From: Methylobacter sp.
GTDB lineage: Bacteria > Pseudomonadota > Gammaproteobacteria > Methylococcales > Methylomonadaceae
Direction of reading: 5' to 3'
DNA length: 64,000 nt
Assembly: GCA_024636505.1 (NCBI GenBank)
Contig: JAGXGY010000059.1
Location: 1 to 64,000 of the forward strand
Within the stretch, counting starts at the first letter, position 1. Every line of letters starts with the position of its first letter. The notes beneath the pieces were generated by a model. It had not been told where the DNA came from and did no database searches. It worked only from the letters and a program-made list of their open reading frames with translations. Of the stretch, positions 1 to 8,997 are shown piece by piece. A program made the translations under genes and the position numbers.

Positions 1-141
1 ACGATTTTTCCCGTGCTGATAATTCAGCCTGCCGGAGGGAATATCCGGTACTGCCAGTCGAGGGGACTTTAGACTCCGCATTATGCCGAGCATCGCCCCG
101 TTGAAGCTGGAAGCTCCTTCCTTTAGGTAGGAGTCATTCAC
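1..141 (+). mobile_element. Right end of an IS200/IS605-family (TnpB-type) element: tnpB C-terminal tail remnant plus omegaRNA-like 3' end
   Basis: Sequence ends in ...gttgaagctggaagctccttcctttaggtaggagtcattcac, matching the typical TnpB-element end (GAAGC-GGAAGC-hairpin-ag-TTCAC). Frame 23-127 reads ...SGTASRGDFRLRIMPSIAPLKLEAPSFR*, a TnpB-like tail; stops TGA/TAA at 17-22. Hairpin about 115-134. Confidence 0.6.
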
Positions 142-221
142 TTTGTTTCCCGGCAAAATCAGAAAAGATATATTTTACCTTGAGCGTTTGGCTTGTACCT
201 TTTTAATTTTTAAGCATAAAA

Positions 222-249
222 AAAGGGAGGGTTTTAAAACCCTCCCTTT
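222..249 (-). terminator. Rho-independent terminator, palindrome AAAGGGAGGGTTTTAAAACCCTCCCTTT with a T-run on the minus strand
   Basis: Perfect inverted repeat directly downstream of the minus-strand CDS ending at 282. Confidence 0.8.
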
Positions 250-281
250 ATGCCTTTTTCGGGTTTCGCTAAGTGTTTAAC

Positions 282-1178
282 TTAGAACTTGAAACCTAAA
301 GAGCCACCCAGGGTAAAGCCATCGGTATCAACGCCATCAACATCGTCAAAGGTGTGGTGATAACGACCGTCAGCGCCAATGACAATGCCTTTCAGCAATT
401 CATATTCAGCACCGGCGCCAAACTGCATGCCGGTGTTCAATACGGTTACCGCATCAGATGGAGGACTGATGATATTCAGATCCAAACCGACTGGAATCAA
501 CCAAGGCCTGAATTTGCTGCCGTGCATAAACTTGATTTTAGGCGAAGCATTAATGCGCAACATATTAACCGTTACACTTTGTTGTAAATTAACGGTTTGG
601 CCCAAAGCAGCGGTAGTGATGACATTATCAAGACCGCTGTCTTTTCTATCGCCTAATTCGGAATACTCAATGCCAAGCTCCATCAAAAATGAAGTATGAT
701 CCATCAAACCAAACAGGTTGTTGTTCATATTGAAATCAATCGCGCCGCCATAATAGAAAGCGTCTTTGTCTGTTGTGCTGGTCAGAACATCTGTACCTAA
801 GCCTGATCCGCCGAAACCTGATGTCGAACCACGATTATCATCAAAATGCATCCAGCCGCCACGAGCAGAGAATAAATGGTCTTTTTCTACTACGGCAACA
901 GGAGCACTCTTAACCGAAGTCATCCACTGATCCAGCTCCTGAACTTTATCGGCTTCTGCGCTAGAACGAGGACGGCTTGCTTCCGCTCTTAAGCGGCTTA
1001 TTTCGGCTTGCATGGCTTGCATTTGCGCTTCCAACGCATCAACTTTACTGCTCATGCCTGCGACTTCAGCGTGGTGTTGCGCCTTTGATCCGGCGACCGC
1101 TTCGGAAGAAACCACAGCACCGGTCATGGTTAATGTTGCTGCGGCAATACCCAGCGCTAATTTATTTTTATTGATCAT
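282..1178 (-). CDS. Outer-membrane beta-barrel protein with N-terminal coiled coil
   Basis: Signal peptide, coiled-coil segment (SSKVDALEAQMQAMQAEISRLRAE), C-terminal aromatic ending GGSLGFKF. Confidence 0.6.
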   Translation of the reverse strand: MINKNKLALGIAAATLTMTGAVVSSEAVAGSKAQHHAEVAGMSSKVDALEAQMQAMQAEISRLRAEASRPRSSAEADKVQELDQWMTSVKSAPVAVVEKDHLFSARGGWMHFDDNRGSTSGFGGSGLGTDVLTSTTDKDAFYYGGAIDFNMNNNLFGLMDHTSFLMELGIEYSELGDRKDSGLDNVITTAALGQTVNLQQSVTVNMLRINASPKIKFMHGSKFRPWLIPVGLDLNIISPPSDAVTVLNTGMQFGAGAEYELLKGIVIGADGRYHHTFDDVDGVDTDGFTLGGSLGFKF

Positions 1179-1813
1179 TTATCCCCCTCATGAGGTTATT
1201 ATTTTATAAAAATTTGCTTTAATACAACAAATCCTATCCTACAGCCATAATAGTAGCAGCTAAACCAATTCCCTACAAGTTTTAACGTCACTTTTTTAAT
1301 ATTAATTAATCCTTATTTATCAGCAAGTAAGACTAATTTCCAGTCATAAAAACTTAGCTGTATGTAAAAAACAACAAAACATGCTCTCTATACATTTAAG
1401 CCAAAATTAAAATCCTTCGTACCGTACTTAGCTAAGAATAAAATGCAAAAACCATCGTATCGATTGATGCGTGCTGAATTAGCACAGGAAAATAATGCTA
1501 TAAATATGGTATTCTTTCAGCAATATAAATACAGGTTTTTCTACTTAACAAGAGATTGCACAATAAACGGTTAGTTAGCCGCCTTTTATGTAACCTCTGA
1601 TGAAGTGCAGATAAATCCACAAAAAATCGATAGACCGGCTGCAAAAATCATACCCGCAAGAACACCCCGTTATCGCTCTTTTTGATGACGAATCTAAACT
1701 TAACTTGCCTGTAGCTAATGAGAATTTACCCGTTAATATGTCACATGAGCATCATTTCCTTAGCGATGCCCGACAACCCTATTCATTTTTTACTCTGATC
1801 TTTACCCGCATAC

Positions 1814-2914
1814 ATGAGCACAACCCCTGACATTACCCTGATTGGCGGCGGCATTATCGGTCTGCTAACTGCCCGCGAGTTTATTAAGGCTGGCGCTACC
1901 GTCGCGATTATTGATAAGAACCAACTGGGGCAGGAATCATCCTGGGCGGGCGGCGGTATTTTGTTGCCGCTTTATCCTTGGCGACAGCCGGATGCGATTA
2001 GCCGCCTGGTATTACAAAGTCTGAAGCTGTACCCGGCTTTGGCCGCGCAATTAACTGCCGAAACCTTGATAGACCCGGAATGGAATCCCTGCGGCTTACT
2101 GATCACTAAAAATCCCGACATGACTGCGGCGGTTAACTGGTGTGACGCTAACGCTATGTTATGCCAACCCGCTGATGCCGGTTTTTTGAACAATATTAAC
2201 ACCATCCCCGACCAGCCGCTTTGGCTACCTGAAATTGCCCAGGCACGAAATCCACGGCTGGTTAAATCGTTAAAACAAGACCTGATCAATAAAGGCGCCA
2301 CGCTAATAGAACATTGCGAATTGACCGGAATTACCCGCACTAATAGCCGCATTACCGCAATCAATACCTCATCCGGCCAGCTCGCCGTCAACCAATTGAT
2401 TATTGCTGCTGGCGCTTGGACCGGTCAGTTATTTCGGCAGCTTTTTTCGGCCGCTATCGACAATGCGCCGAAAATCGCTCCGGTTAAGGGTCAAATGCTG
2501 TTATTTGATGCACTGCCGGAAACGCTTAAGTTCATGGTTCTGGATGGCGATCAATACCTGATTCCACGACATGACGGTAAAATACTGGCGGGCAGCACCG
2601 TAGAGCGGGATGATTTCAACAAGACAACGACTGAAGAAGCCCGAGACCGGCTGCATGCATTTGCCGTAAACTTGTTGCCGTCGCTGAACAGCTTCCCGAT
2701 TGTTCGGCACTGGGCGGGATTAAGACCGGGCACTGAACATGGCATACCGTATATCGACCAACATCCCGAGATCGACAACTTGTACATTAATGCCGGCCAC
2801 TTCAGAAATGGCCTGGCGATGGGACCGGCATCGGCGCAACTGATGGTCGATCTTGTTTTAAAGCGCACAACGCAGGTAGCGCCGGAACCTTATGCATTAA
2901 CCAGCGAGCACTAA
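1814..2914 (+). CDS. thiO: Glycine oxidase ThiO (FAD-dependent)
   Basis: N-terminal FAD motif TLIGGGIIGLLTAREF, ESSWAGGGIL, C-terminal GHFRNGLAMGPASAQLM. Confidence 0.85.
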   Translation: MSTTPDITLIGGGIIGLLTAREFIKAGATVAIIDKNQLGQESSWAGGGILLPLYPWRQPDAISRLVLQSLKLYPALAAQLTAETLIDPEWNPCGLLITKNPDMTAAVNWCDANAMLCQPADAGFLNNINTIPDQPLWLPEIAQARNPRLVKSLKQDLINKGATLIEHCELTGITRTNSRITAINTSSGQLAVNQLIIAAGAWTGQLFRQLFSAAIDNAPKIAPVKGQMLLFDALPETLKFMVLDGDQYLIPRHDGKILAGSTVERDDFNKTTTEEARDRLHAFAVNLLPSLNSFPIVRHWAGLRPGTEHGIPYIDQHPEIDNLYINAGHFRNGLAMGPASAQLMVDLVLKRTTQVAPEPYALTSEH

Positions 2915-3019
2915 TATTTTGAAGACAACAGATGACAACGGGAGTGCAAGCTCTGTCTGCATTCTAATAGTTAATCGCCCTCGCAACCATCAACCTTGCC
3001 CAACAACACGATCGCCCTC

Positions 3020-4033
3020 ATGAATCTATACCCATTACTACGCCCGCTGTTATTTGCTCTGGACCCGGAAATCGCGCACGAAGTGACGCTAAAGCTGCTG
3101 AATGCGGCTTATAGGTCGGGCTTATCCAAACTGATCTACCCAAAAATTGACCACAAACCCGTCAAGATCATGGGACTGGAGTTTAAAAATCCGGTCGGTC
3201 TTGCCGCCGGTCTGGATAAAAACGGCGACTACATTGATGCACTGGCCGCATTGGGTTTCGGCTTTATCGAAATAGGCACAGTGACGCCACGTCCGCAACC
3301 GGGCAACCCAAAACCACGCCTATTCAGACTGCCCGAACACCAGGCCATCATCAACCGCATGGGCTTTAACAATTTAGGCATCGACCACCTGTTGACCCAG
3401 GTAAAACAAAGCGGTTATTCCGGCATTCTGGGCATCAATATCGGCAAGAATTTCGATACACCGATTGAGAATGCGGCAGACGACTATTTGATCGGTTTAC
3501 GCAAGGCTTATACATCGGCCAGCTACATCACCCTTAATATATCGTCACCGAACACCAAAAACCTGCGCCAATTACAGCAGGGCGATGACGTTAAAGCGCT
3601 TATTTCTACGTTAAAAGAAGAACAGCTGAAATTACAGCAGCAACACGGCAACTACGTGCCTTTAGCGCTAAAAATAGCGCCCGATCTGACAGCCGCTGAA
3701 ATAAGCCATATTGCTAAGCTGTTACTGGAATTTGAAATTGACGGCGTGATAGCGACCAACACCACCATTGCCCGCGACAGGATTGCAGGCCACCCGCTTG
3801 CCGATGAAGCAGGCGGTTTAAGCGGTGCGCCGGTTAAGGAACAATCCACTATAGTCGTGCGGGGCTTGGCGGAGGAACTCAATGGCAAGATTCCGATTAT
3901 TGCGGCAGGCGGAATTTTAACGGCCAACGATGCGCAGGAAAAATTAGCGGCTGGAGCCGCTCTGGTACAAATCTACAGCGGCCTTATTTATCGCGGACCG
4001 CAGCTGATCGAAGGTATTGTTAAGTCACTTTAA
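3020..4033 (+). CDS. pyrD: Dihydroorotate dehydrogenase (quinone), class 2
   Basis: [48 protein letters not shown]. Likely ATG at 3020; the tracked ORF starts at a TTG at 2996. Confidence 0.95.
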   Translation: MNLYPLLRPLLFALDPEIAHEVTLKLLNAAYRSGLSKLIYPKIDHKPVKIMGLEFKNPVGLAAGLDKNGDYIDALAALGFGFIEIGTVTPRPQPGNPKPRLFRLPEHQAIINRMGFNNLGIDHLLTQVKQSGYSGILGINIGKNFDTPIENAADDYLIGLRKAYTSASYITLNISSPNTKNLRQLQQGDDVKALISTLKEEQLKLQQQHGNYVPLALKIAPDLTAAEISHIAKLLLEFEIDGVIATNTTIARDRIAGHPLADEAGGLSGAPVKEQSTIVVRGLAEELNGKIPIIAAGGILTANDAQEKLAAGAALVQIYSGLIYRGPQLIEGIVKSL

Positions 4034-4067
4034 GTCACTGTAAAGCTTGCCGCCTTTTTACGCCAGA

Positions 4068-4104
4068 GCAAGCTCAGGACTCCAACGCAGGAGTTCAAAG
4101 CTTG
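4068..4104. terminator. Hairpin between convergent pyrD and pmbA
   Basis: gcaagctcaggactcc-aacgca-ggagttcaaagcttgc followed by tttaatttt. Confidence 0.55.
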
Positions 4105-4128
4105 CTTTAATTTTACCAATAGCTAGCC

Positions 4129-5460
4129 TTATTCCCCGGCAATCGACATCCGCTCTACCAGTATCGAACCGGTACGGACATTGCCGCGATAATCAATATC
4201 ATTGCCCACGGCGACAATATTTTTCAGCATGTCTTTCAGATTACCGGCAATGGTGATTTCCTCAACCGGATATTGAATTTCGCCGTTTTCCACCCAGAAC
4301 CCAGCAGCGCCGCGCGAATAATCGCCGGTCATTATATTGACGCCCTGCCCCATCAATTCGGTGACCAACAAACCGGTATTCAGCGCCTTTAACATCGCCT
4401 GAAAATCAAGTTCACCCGGATCGATGGTTAAATTATGCACGCCACCGGCATTTCCGGTGCTGCGCAGTCCCAGTTTTCGTGCGGAATAAGTGCTCAACAC
4501 ATAACCGCGCAAAACACCGTCGCTGACGATGTCTCGGGTTTGCGTGGCAACGCCTTCACCGTCATAGGCACTACTGCCCAAAGCGCCTTTTAAATAGGGC
4601 TGCTCGTGAATGCGGACAAATTCCGGAAAGACTTGGGTATCCAAGGCATCCAGCAGAAAAGTGGACTTGCGGTATAGATTACCGCCGCTGATTGCGCCGA
4701 TAAACGAACCCAGCAAGCCGGAAGCGACTTCCGCACAATAGAGCACCGGACACTGCCGCGTACTTAAGCTTCGAGCCTGCAAGCGCCGGAGCGTCCGCTC
4801 GGCCGCTTTATTGCCCACATCAACGGCGGCTTCCAGATTAAGCGCATCCCTTGCAACGCTATACCAATAATCGCGCTGCATACTGTCGCCGCGTTGCGCC
4901 AAAACCGAACAGCTCAGGGAATGGCGGGTTGAAGCGTAGCCCTGAAGAAAGTCCAGCGTATTGCCCATCACCCGGATGCTTTGATGGGTATCGACCGAAG
5001 CGCCTTCGGAATTACTGATTTCCGCATGGTAAGACCGCGCCGCATCTTCGCATTCAACAGCCAGCGAAATGGCTCCATCGACACCAATATCCCACGGATG
5101 ATTGAGATCAAGATCCGGGAATTCGGTAGCCAACAGCTCTTGTTCCGGTAGACCGGAATATTCGTCTTCACTGGTATAACGGGCAATACTGCAGGCCGCG
5201 CCGACTGTTTCCTTGATCGAAGCGAACGATAAATCCGTGGTACTGGCAGAGCCTTTGCGTTGACCAAAATAAACGGTCACGCCCAAGCCCTGGCTGCAAT
5301 GATGCTCTATGGTTTCGACATCGCCGAGACGCACCGCTACGGACAAGCCGTTTTCCTGGCTCAAACCGCCTTCTGCGGCGCTGGCACCCTGTTTTACCGC
5401 CTCGTCCAAGATGTCCTGAACGGTGTTTTTTAAATAGTTGATTTGTTCCTGATTTTGCAC
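4129..5460 (-). CDS. pmbA: Metalloprotease PmbA/TldE
   Basis: Family-typical GDYSRGAAGFWVENGEIQYPVEEITIAGNLKDML. Confidence 0.93.
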   Translation of the reverse strand: MQNQEQINYLKNTVQDILDEAVKQGASAAEGGLSQENGLSVAVRLGDVETIEHHCSQGLGVTVYFGQRKGSASTTDLSFASIKETVGAACSIARYTSEDEYSGLPEQELLATEFPDLDLNHPWDIGVDGAISLAVECEDAARSYHAEISNSEGASVDTHQSIRVMGNTLDFLQGYASTRHSLSCSVLAQRGDSMQRDYWYSVARDALNLEAAVDVGNKAAERTLRRLQARSLSTRQCPVLYCAEVASGLLGSFIGAISGGNLYRKSTFLLDALDTQVFPEFVRIHEQPYLKGALGSSAYDGEGVATQTRDIVSDGVLRGYVLSTYSARKLGLRSTGNAGGVHNLTIDPGELDFQAMLKALNTGLLVTELMGQGVNIMTGDYSRGAAGFWVENGEIQYPVEEITIAGNLKDMLKNIVAVGNDIDYRGNVRTGSILVERMSIAGE

Positions 5461-5480
5461 GGTGCTCTCTTAATTTGCTT

Positions 5481-5603
5481 TTATGCGATTTGACGATTTA
5501 TCTGCTGAAATGAGACCTCATTAATTTCTTTAGTCTCAAAAATCGGGCGCTCTGAAAACTCTAGTAATGCCGTATCGGTATCTTCAAAATATTTAATTTT
5601 CAC
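5481..5603 (-). pseudogene. DUF2283-like N-terminal fragment (VKIKYFEDTDTALLEFSERPIFETKEINE...)
   Basis: Own translation from GTG at 5603 to TAA at 5481 gives 40 aa; similar to the start of DUF2283 proteins but short. Confidence 0.45.
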
Positions 5604-5631
5604 GACTCTGTCCTAAAAAAGAAATAACTCA

Positions 5632-5739
5632 TTATTTTGATTCGTGATCCTTGAAATCTTGATAGGAATCCCAGGCAAAATAACTGATTAAAGCGACAAA
5701 AACCGTAGCGATTAAAAACATGATAATAGTATTAAACAT
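5632..5739 (-). CDS. Small single-TM protein MFNTIIMFLIATVFVALISYFAWDSYQDFKDHESK
   Basis: ATG at 5739, TAA at 5632; overlaps the restored stop of the upstream small membrane ORF (ATGTTTAA). Confidence 0.5.
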   Translation of the reverse strand: MFNTIIMFLIATVFVALISYFAWDSYQDFKDHESK

Positions 5740-5945
5740 CGATTAACTCCTTTATCAATTTCTTGATAATACGATACTGGTAAATAATAAAAATACTGAT
5801 GCCGACTATTGCCAGCAACGCCATAAATAACAGCCAGATAATTTGCTGCCGTCCAGCCGACTAAAGTAATCATAATCGCAACCGCTGCAAAAAGTATTTT
5901 CTCATGAAGCGAAAGATCGGCTTTTATACTTTCTAGTTTTGACAT
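5734..5945 (-). pseudogene. Small two-TM protein with apparent frameshift
   Basis: Frame 0 gives MSKLESIKADLSLHEKILFAAVAIMITLVGWTAANYL; the +1 frame continues as hydrophobic WLLFMALLAIVGISIFIIYQYRIIKKLIKELIDV*. Confidence 0.55.
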
Positions 5946-5954
5946 GAATTCCCT

Positions 5955-7406
5955 CTAAACGCTGGTCCCGCCAACCGTCAGGCCATCAATTTTTAGCGTA
6001 GGCTGACCGACGCCGACCGGCACGCTTTGCCCTTCCTTGCCGCAGGTGCCGACGCCGCTATCGAGTTCCAGATCGGAACCGACCATCGATACTTTGGTGA
6101 GCACATCCGGGCCGTTACCGATCAGCGTCGCGCCTTTAACCGCACAGGTAATTTTACCGTTTTCGATCAGATAGGCTTCGCTGGCGGAAAACACGAATTT
6201 TCCCGAGGTAATATCAACCTGGCCGCCGCCGAAGTTTTTGGCATACAGGCCTTTTTTGACCGATTTGATGATTTCTTCGGGATCATGCTGCCCCGGCAGC
6301 ATGTAGGTGTTGGTCATGCGCGGCATCGGCAGATGCGCGTAAGATTCGCGCCGACCGTTACCGGTAGGGTTAACGCCCATTAACCGGGCATTCAGATTGT
6401 CCTGCATATAGCCTTTGAGGATGCCGTTTTCGATCAACACGGTAAGTTCGGTCGGCGTACCTTCATCATCAATGCTTAACGAACCGCGCCGTCCGGCCAA
6501 GGTGCCGTCATCGACTACCGTGCACAAATCGGATGCTACCCGTTCGCCGACGCGACCACTGAATGCCGAGGTGCCTTTACGGTTAAAATCGCCTTCCAGA
6601 CCGTGGCCTATCGCCTCATGCAGTAAAATACCCGGCCAACCCGGTCCCAGCACTACCGTCATGTTGCCGGCAGGCGCATCGACGGCTTCCAGGTTAACCA
6701 GCGCCTGTCTTACCGCTTCGCGGCCATACTCCAACGCGGTATCCTGGTCGATAAAATAGCTGTAATCGCTACGTCCGCCGCCGCCCATGCTGCCTTGTTC
6801 GCGCTGGCCCTTTTGTTCGACAATCACGGTGACATTCATCCGCACCAAAGGGCGCACGTCGGCAACCAAGGAACCGTCCTGTCTTGCCACCAGAATATGT
6901 TCATGTACGCCAACCAGACTGACAATCACTTCTTCAATGCGACTGTCCAGTTTTCGTGTTTCGCTGTCGACCCGGCGCAACAAATCGATTTTTTGCTGAT
7001 CTTCCAGCGATTTTAACGAATTATGCGTCGCGTAATACGGAGTCCAATGGGCGGCCTTGGTAGAGACTTTGCAATGCAAGGGATCTGCATCCTGCCCTTG
7101 ACGAACAATGGCTTTAACGTTATTGGCCGCCTCCAGCAACACTGGCAATTCAATGCGGTCACTGTAAGCAAAGCCGGTTTTTTCGCCGCAAACTGCACGC
7201 ACACCGGCTCCCTGCTCAATGCTATGGCTCCCATTTTTGATGATGCCGCCCTCCATAACCCAAGATTCAAAATGGCTGGATTGAAAGTAAATATCTGCCG
7301 CATCAACCGGTGAGCTGAGCAATCGGCCCATAATTTTTTCAATATCGCCATCTTGTATACCGGCCGGTATCAGAATGGCTTGTCTGGCAAGGTTTAGTAT
7401 TTTCAC
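5955..7406 (-). CDS. tldD: Metalloprotease TldD
   Basis: [30 protein letters not shown] (HExxxH) and C-terminal [31 protein letters not shown]. Confidence 0.95.
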   Translation of the reverse strand: MKILNLARQAILIPAGIQDGDIEKIMGRLLSSPVDAADIYFQSSHFESWVMEGGIIKNGSHSIEQGAGVRAVCGEKTGFAYSDRIELPVLLEAANNVKAIVRQGQDADPLHCKVSTKAAHWTPYYATHNSLKSLEDQQKIDLLRRVDSETRKLDSRIEEVIVSLVGVHEHILVARQDGSLVADVRPLVRMNVTVIVEQKGQREQGSMGGGGRSDYSYFIDQDTALEYGREAVRQALVNLEAVDAPAGNMTVVLGPGWPGILLHEAIGHGLEGDFNRKGTSAFSGRVGERVASDLCTVVDDGTLAGRRGSLSIDDEGTPTELTVLIENGILKGYMQDNLNARLMGVNPTGNGRRESYAHLPMPRMTNTYMLPGQHDPEEIIKSVKKGLYAKNFGGGQVDITSGKFVFSASEAYLIENGKITCAVKGATLIGNGPDVLTKVSMVGSDLELDSGVGTCGKEGQSVPVGVGQPTLKIDGLTVGGTSV

Positions 7407-7409
7407 AGA

Positions 7410-7444
7410 TTCAGGGTTCAGGGTTCAGGGTTCAGGGTTCAGGG
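7410..7444. repeat. Heptanucleotide tandem repeat (ttcaggg)x5
   Basis: Directly visible ttcagggttcagggttcagggttcagggttcaggg. Confidence 0.95.
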
Positions 7445-7484
7445 TAATAACGTTCGGATAGCTTGCTTTAGCCTTTAGCATCAA

Positions 7485-8072
7485 TCATTTCTCTACCAAA
7501 TCATCACGAATAATTTTATATAACATATCTAACAGTTCCTCCGAAGCATCAACCGGCGCATCATAATAGCCGTCCTGATCGCCAGAGGCTCCACGTTGTT
7601 CGGTTTTATTGCTGATCGCAGCGGTTATCGCCGTTTCAGCGGCACCTTTTGTTACCGATACCAGGTAGTTGGATTCTTTAGGCTCTTCCTTTAAAAAAGA
7701 TAAGAATTTTTCAAAAAAACCACTTGAACTATAATTGATATATAAATGACCTTTATTGCGTTCATGATCGGTTATTTTGATGCCGCTTTGCTTCAATGCC
7801 CGATTCAAGGTATCCCAGGCTTGATCGAAGGGTTGTTTGATGTTCAGTTGTGCAGGGGTAACCAGGTAAACATCCGCACCTAAACCGGTATTGTCATTTT
7901 TCTTCGGAATCGAGCTGTTATCGACTATACGCTGTTCTCGGCTTGGACTGCCGCTCATCACAGTTGGCGGGCGCTCAAGATTTTCGGTGCTGCGATACCG
8001 GCCTTCCTCCGGGGTGACTGAACAGGAAGCCAGAAAACCGGCCAGCAATAAACTTTTAACGATTACGCGCAT
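7485..8072 (-). CDS. bamC: BamC-like outer membrane assembly lipoprotein
   Basis: Lipobox-like LASC; PFDQAWDTLNRALKQSGIKITDHERNKGHLYINY. Confidence 0.65.
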   Translation of the reverse strand: MRVIVKSLLLAGFLASCSVTPEEGRYRSTENLERPPTVMSGSPSREQRIVDNSSIPKKNDNTGLGADVYLVTPAQLNIKQPFDQAWDTLNRALKQSGIKITDHERNKGHLYINYSSSGFFEKFLSFLKEEPKESNYLVSVTKGAAETAITAAISNKTEQRGASGDQDGYYDAPVDASEELLDMLYKIIRDDLVEK

Positions 8073-8079
8073 ATTTTCC

Positions 8080-8883
8080 TCAAAAAAAACGACGATGGTT
8101 CAGCGCCGGAAATGCGCCCCGCACTTTTTCCAGGCGCTCCAGATCTATGTCAGCCGCTACAAAGCCGCCGCCGGTTTTGTAGCAATCCAGCACCACACCC
8201 CACGGATCGATAATCATGCTATGTCCGAAAGTCTTGCGTCCATTAACATGAAAACCGCCTTGATTCGGCGCGATGACATAACACAGGTTTTCCACGGCGC
8301 GCGCACGCAGTAATAATTCCCAGTGAGCCGCGCCTGTTTCAGCGGTAAATGCCGATGGGATAACCAGTATCTCCATGCCCATCTTGCGGAAAAACTCGGG
8401 AAAGCGTAAATCGTAACAAACGGCGACACCCACTCGGCCAAAAGGGGTATCAATCACCAACAGCTCAGTGCCCGCTTCAATAGAATCGGATTCTCGGTAA
8501 ACCTCATCGCTACCGGGAACGTTGACATCAAACAAATGAACTTTATCGTAGCGAGCAACGCGTTCGCCTTGATCGTTATAAATCAGACAAGCCGCCCGCA
8601 CTTTATTGCCGTCATTACCCGTTATCGGAATGGTGCCGCCAACGACCCAGACCGCATATTTTTTTGCAACTGCTGCCAAAAAACCTTGGATAGGCCCTGA
8701 ACCGTCGACTTCTTTTGCTTTAATTTTGTCTAATTCATGATCGCCCATTAACGCAAAATTTTCCGGCAAAGCCACCAGCTTTGCACCTGCTTTGGCCGCT
8801 TCCGCGATCAACTTGTCGGCTTCCAGCAAATTAGCGCTAACATTAGGACTTGATGCCATTTGTATGGCCGCACATCTGTTCAT
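8080..8883 (-). CDS. Carbon-nitrogen hydrolase (nitrilase superfamily)
   Basis: Glu-Lys-Cys context: LPENFALMG, YDKVHLFDVNVPG, GVAVCYDLRFPEFFR. Confidence 0.9.
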   Translation of the reverse strand: MNRCAAIQMASSPNVSANLLEADKLIAEAAKAGAKLVALPENFALMGDHELDKIKAKEVDGSGPIQGFLAAVAKKYAVWVVGGTIPITGNDGNKVRAACLIYNDQGERVARYDKVHLFDVNVPGSDEVYRESDSIEAGTELLVIDTPFGRVGVAVCYDLRFPEFFRKMGMEILVIPSAFTAETGAAHWELLLRARAVENLCYVIAPNQGGFHVNGRKTFGHSMIIDPWGVVLDCYKTGGGFVAADIDLERLEKVRGAFPALNHRRFF

Positions 8884-8997
8884 ATTATTCTCTCTTTAAT
8901 TTATCGCTACTCAGTCATCAAATACAATGGAACGCTGATGAATATGATGACGCAGAGTATTCAATGAATAATCTTAATTATCCGCATCATCCGCGTT

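Noticed and set aside
2551-2868. Minus-strand ORF inside thiO
   Set aside because: Fully overlaps a confident CDS with no independent support.
6027-7313. Plus-strand ORFs opposite tldD
   Set aside because: Antisense shadow ORFs with no recognisable family.
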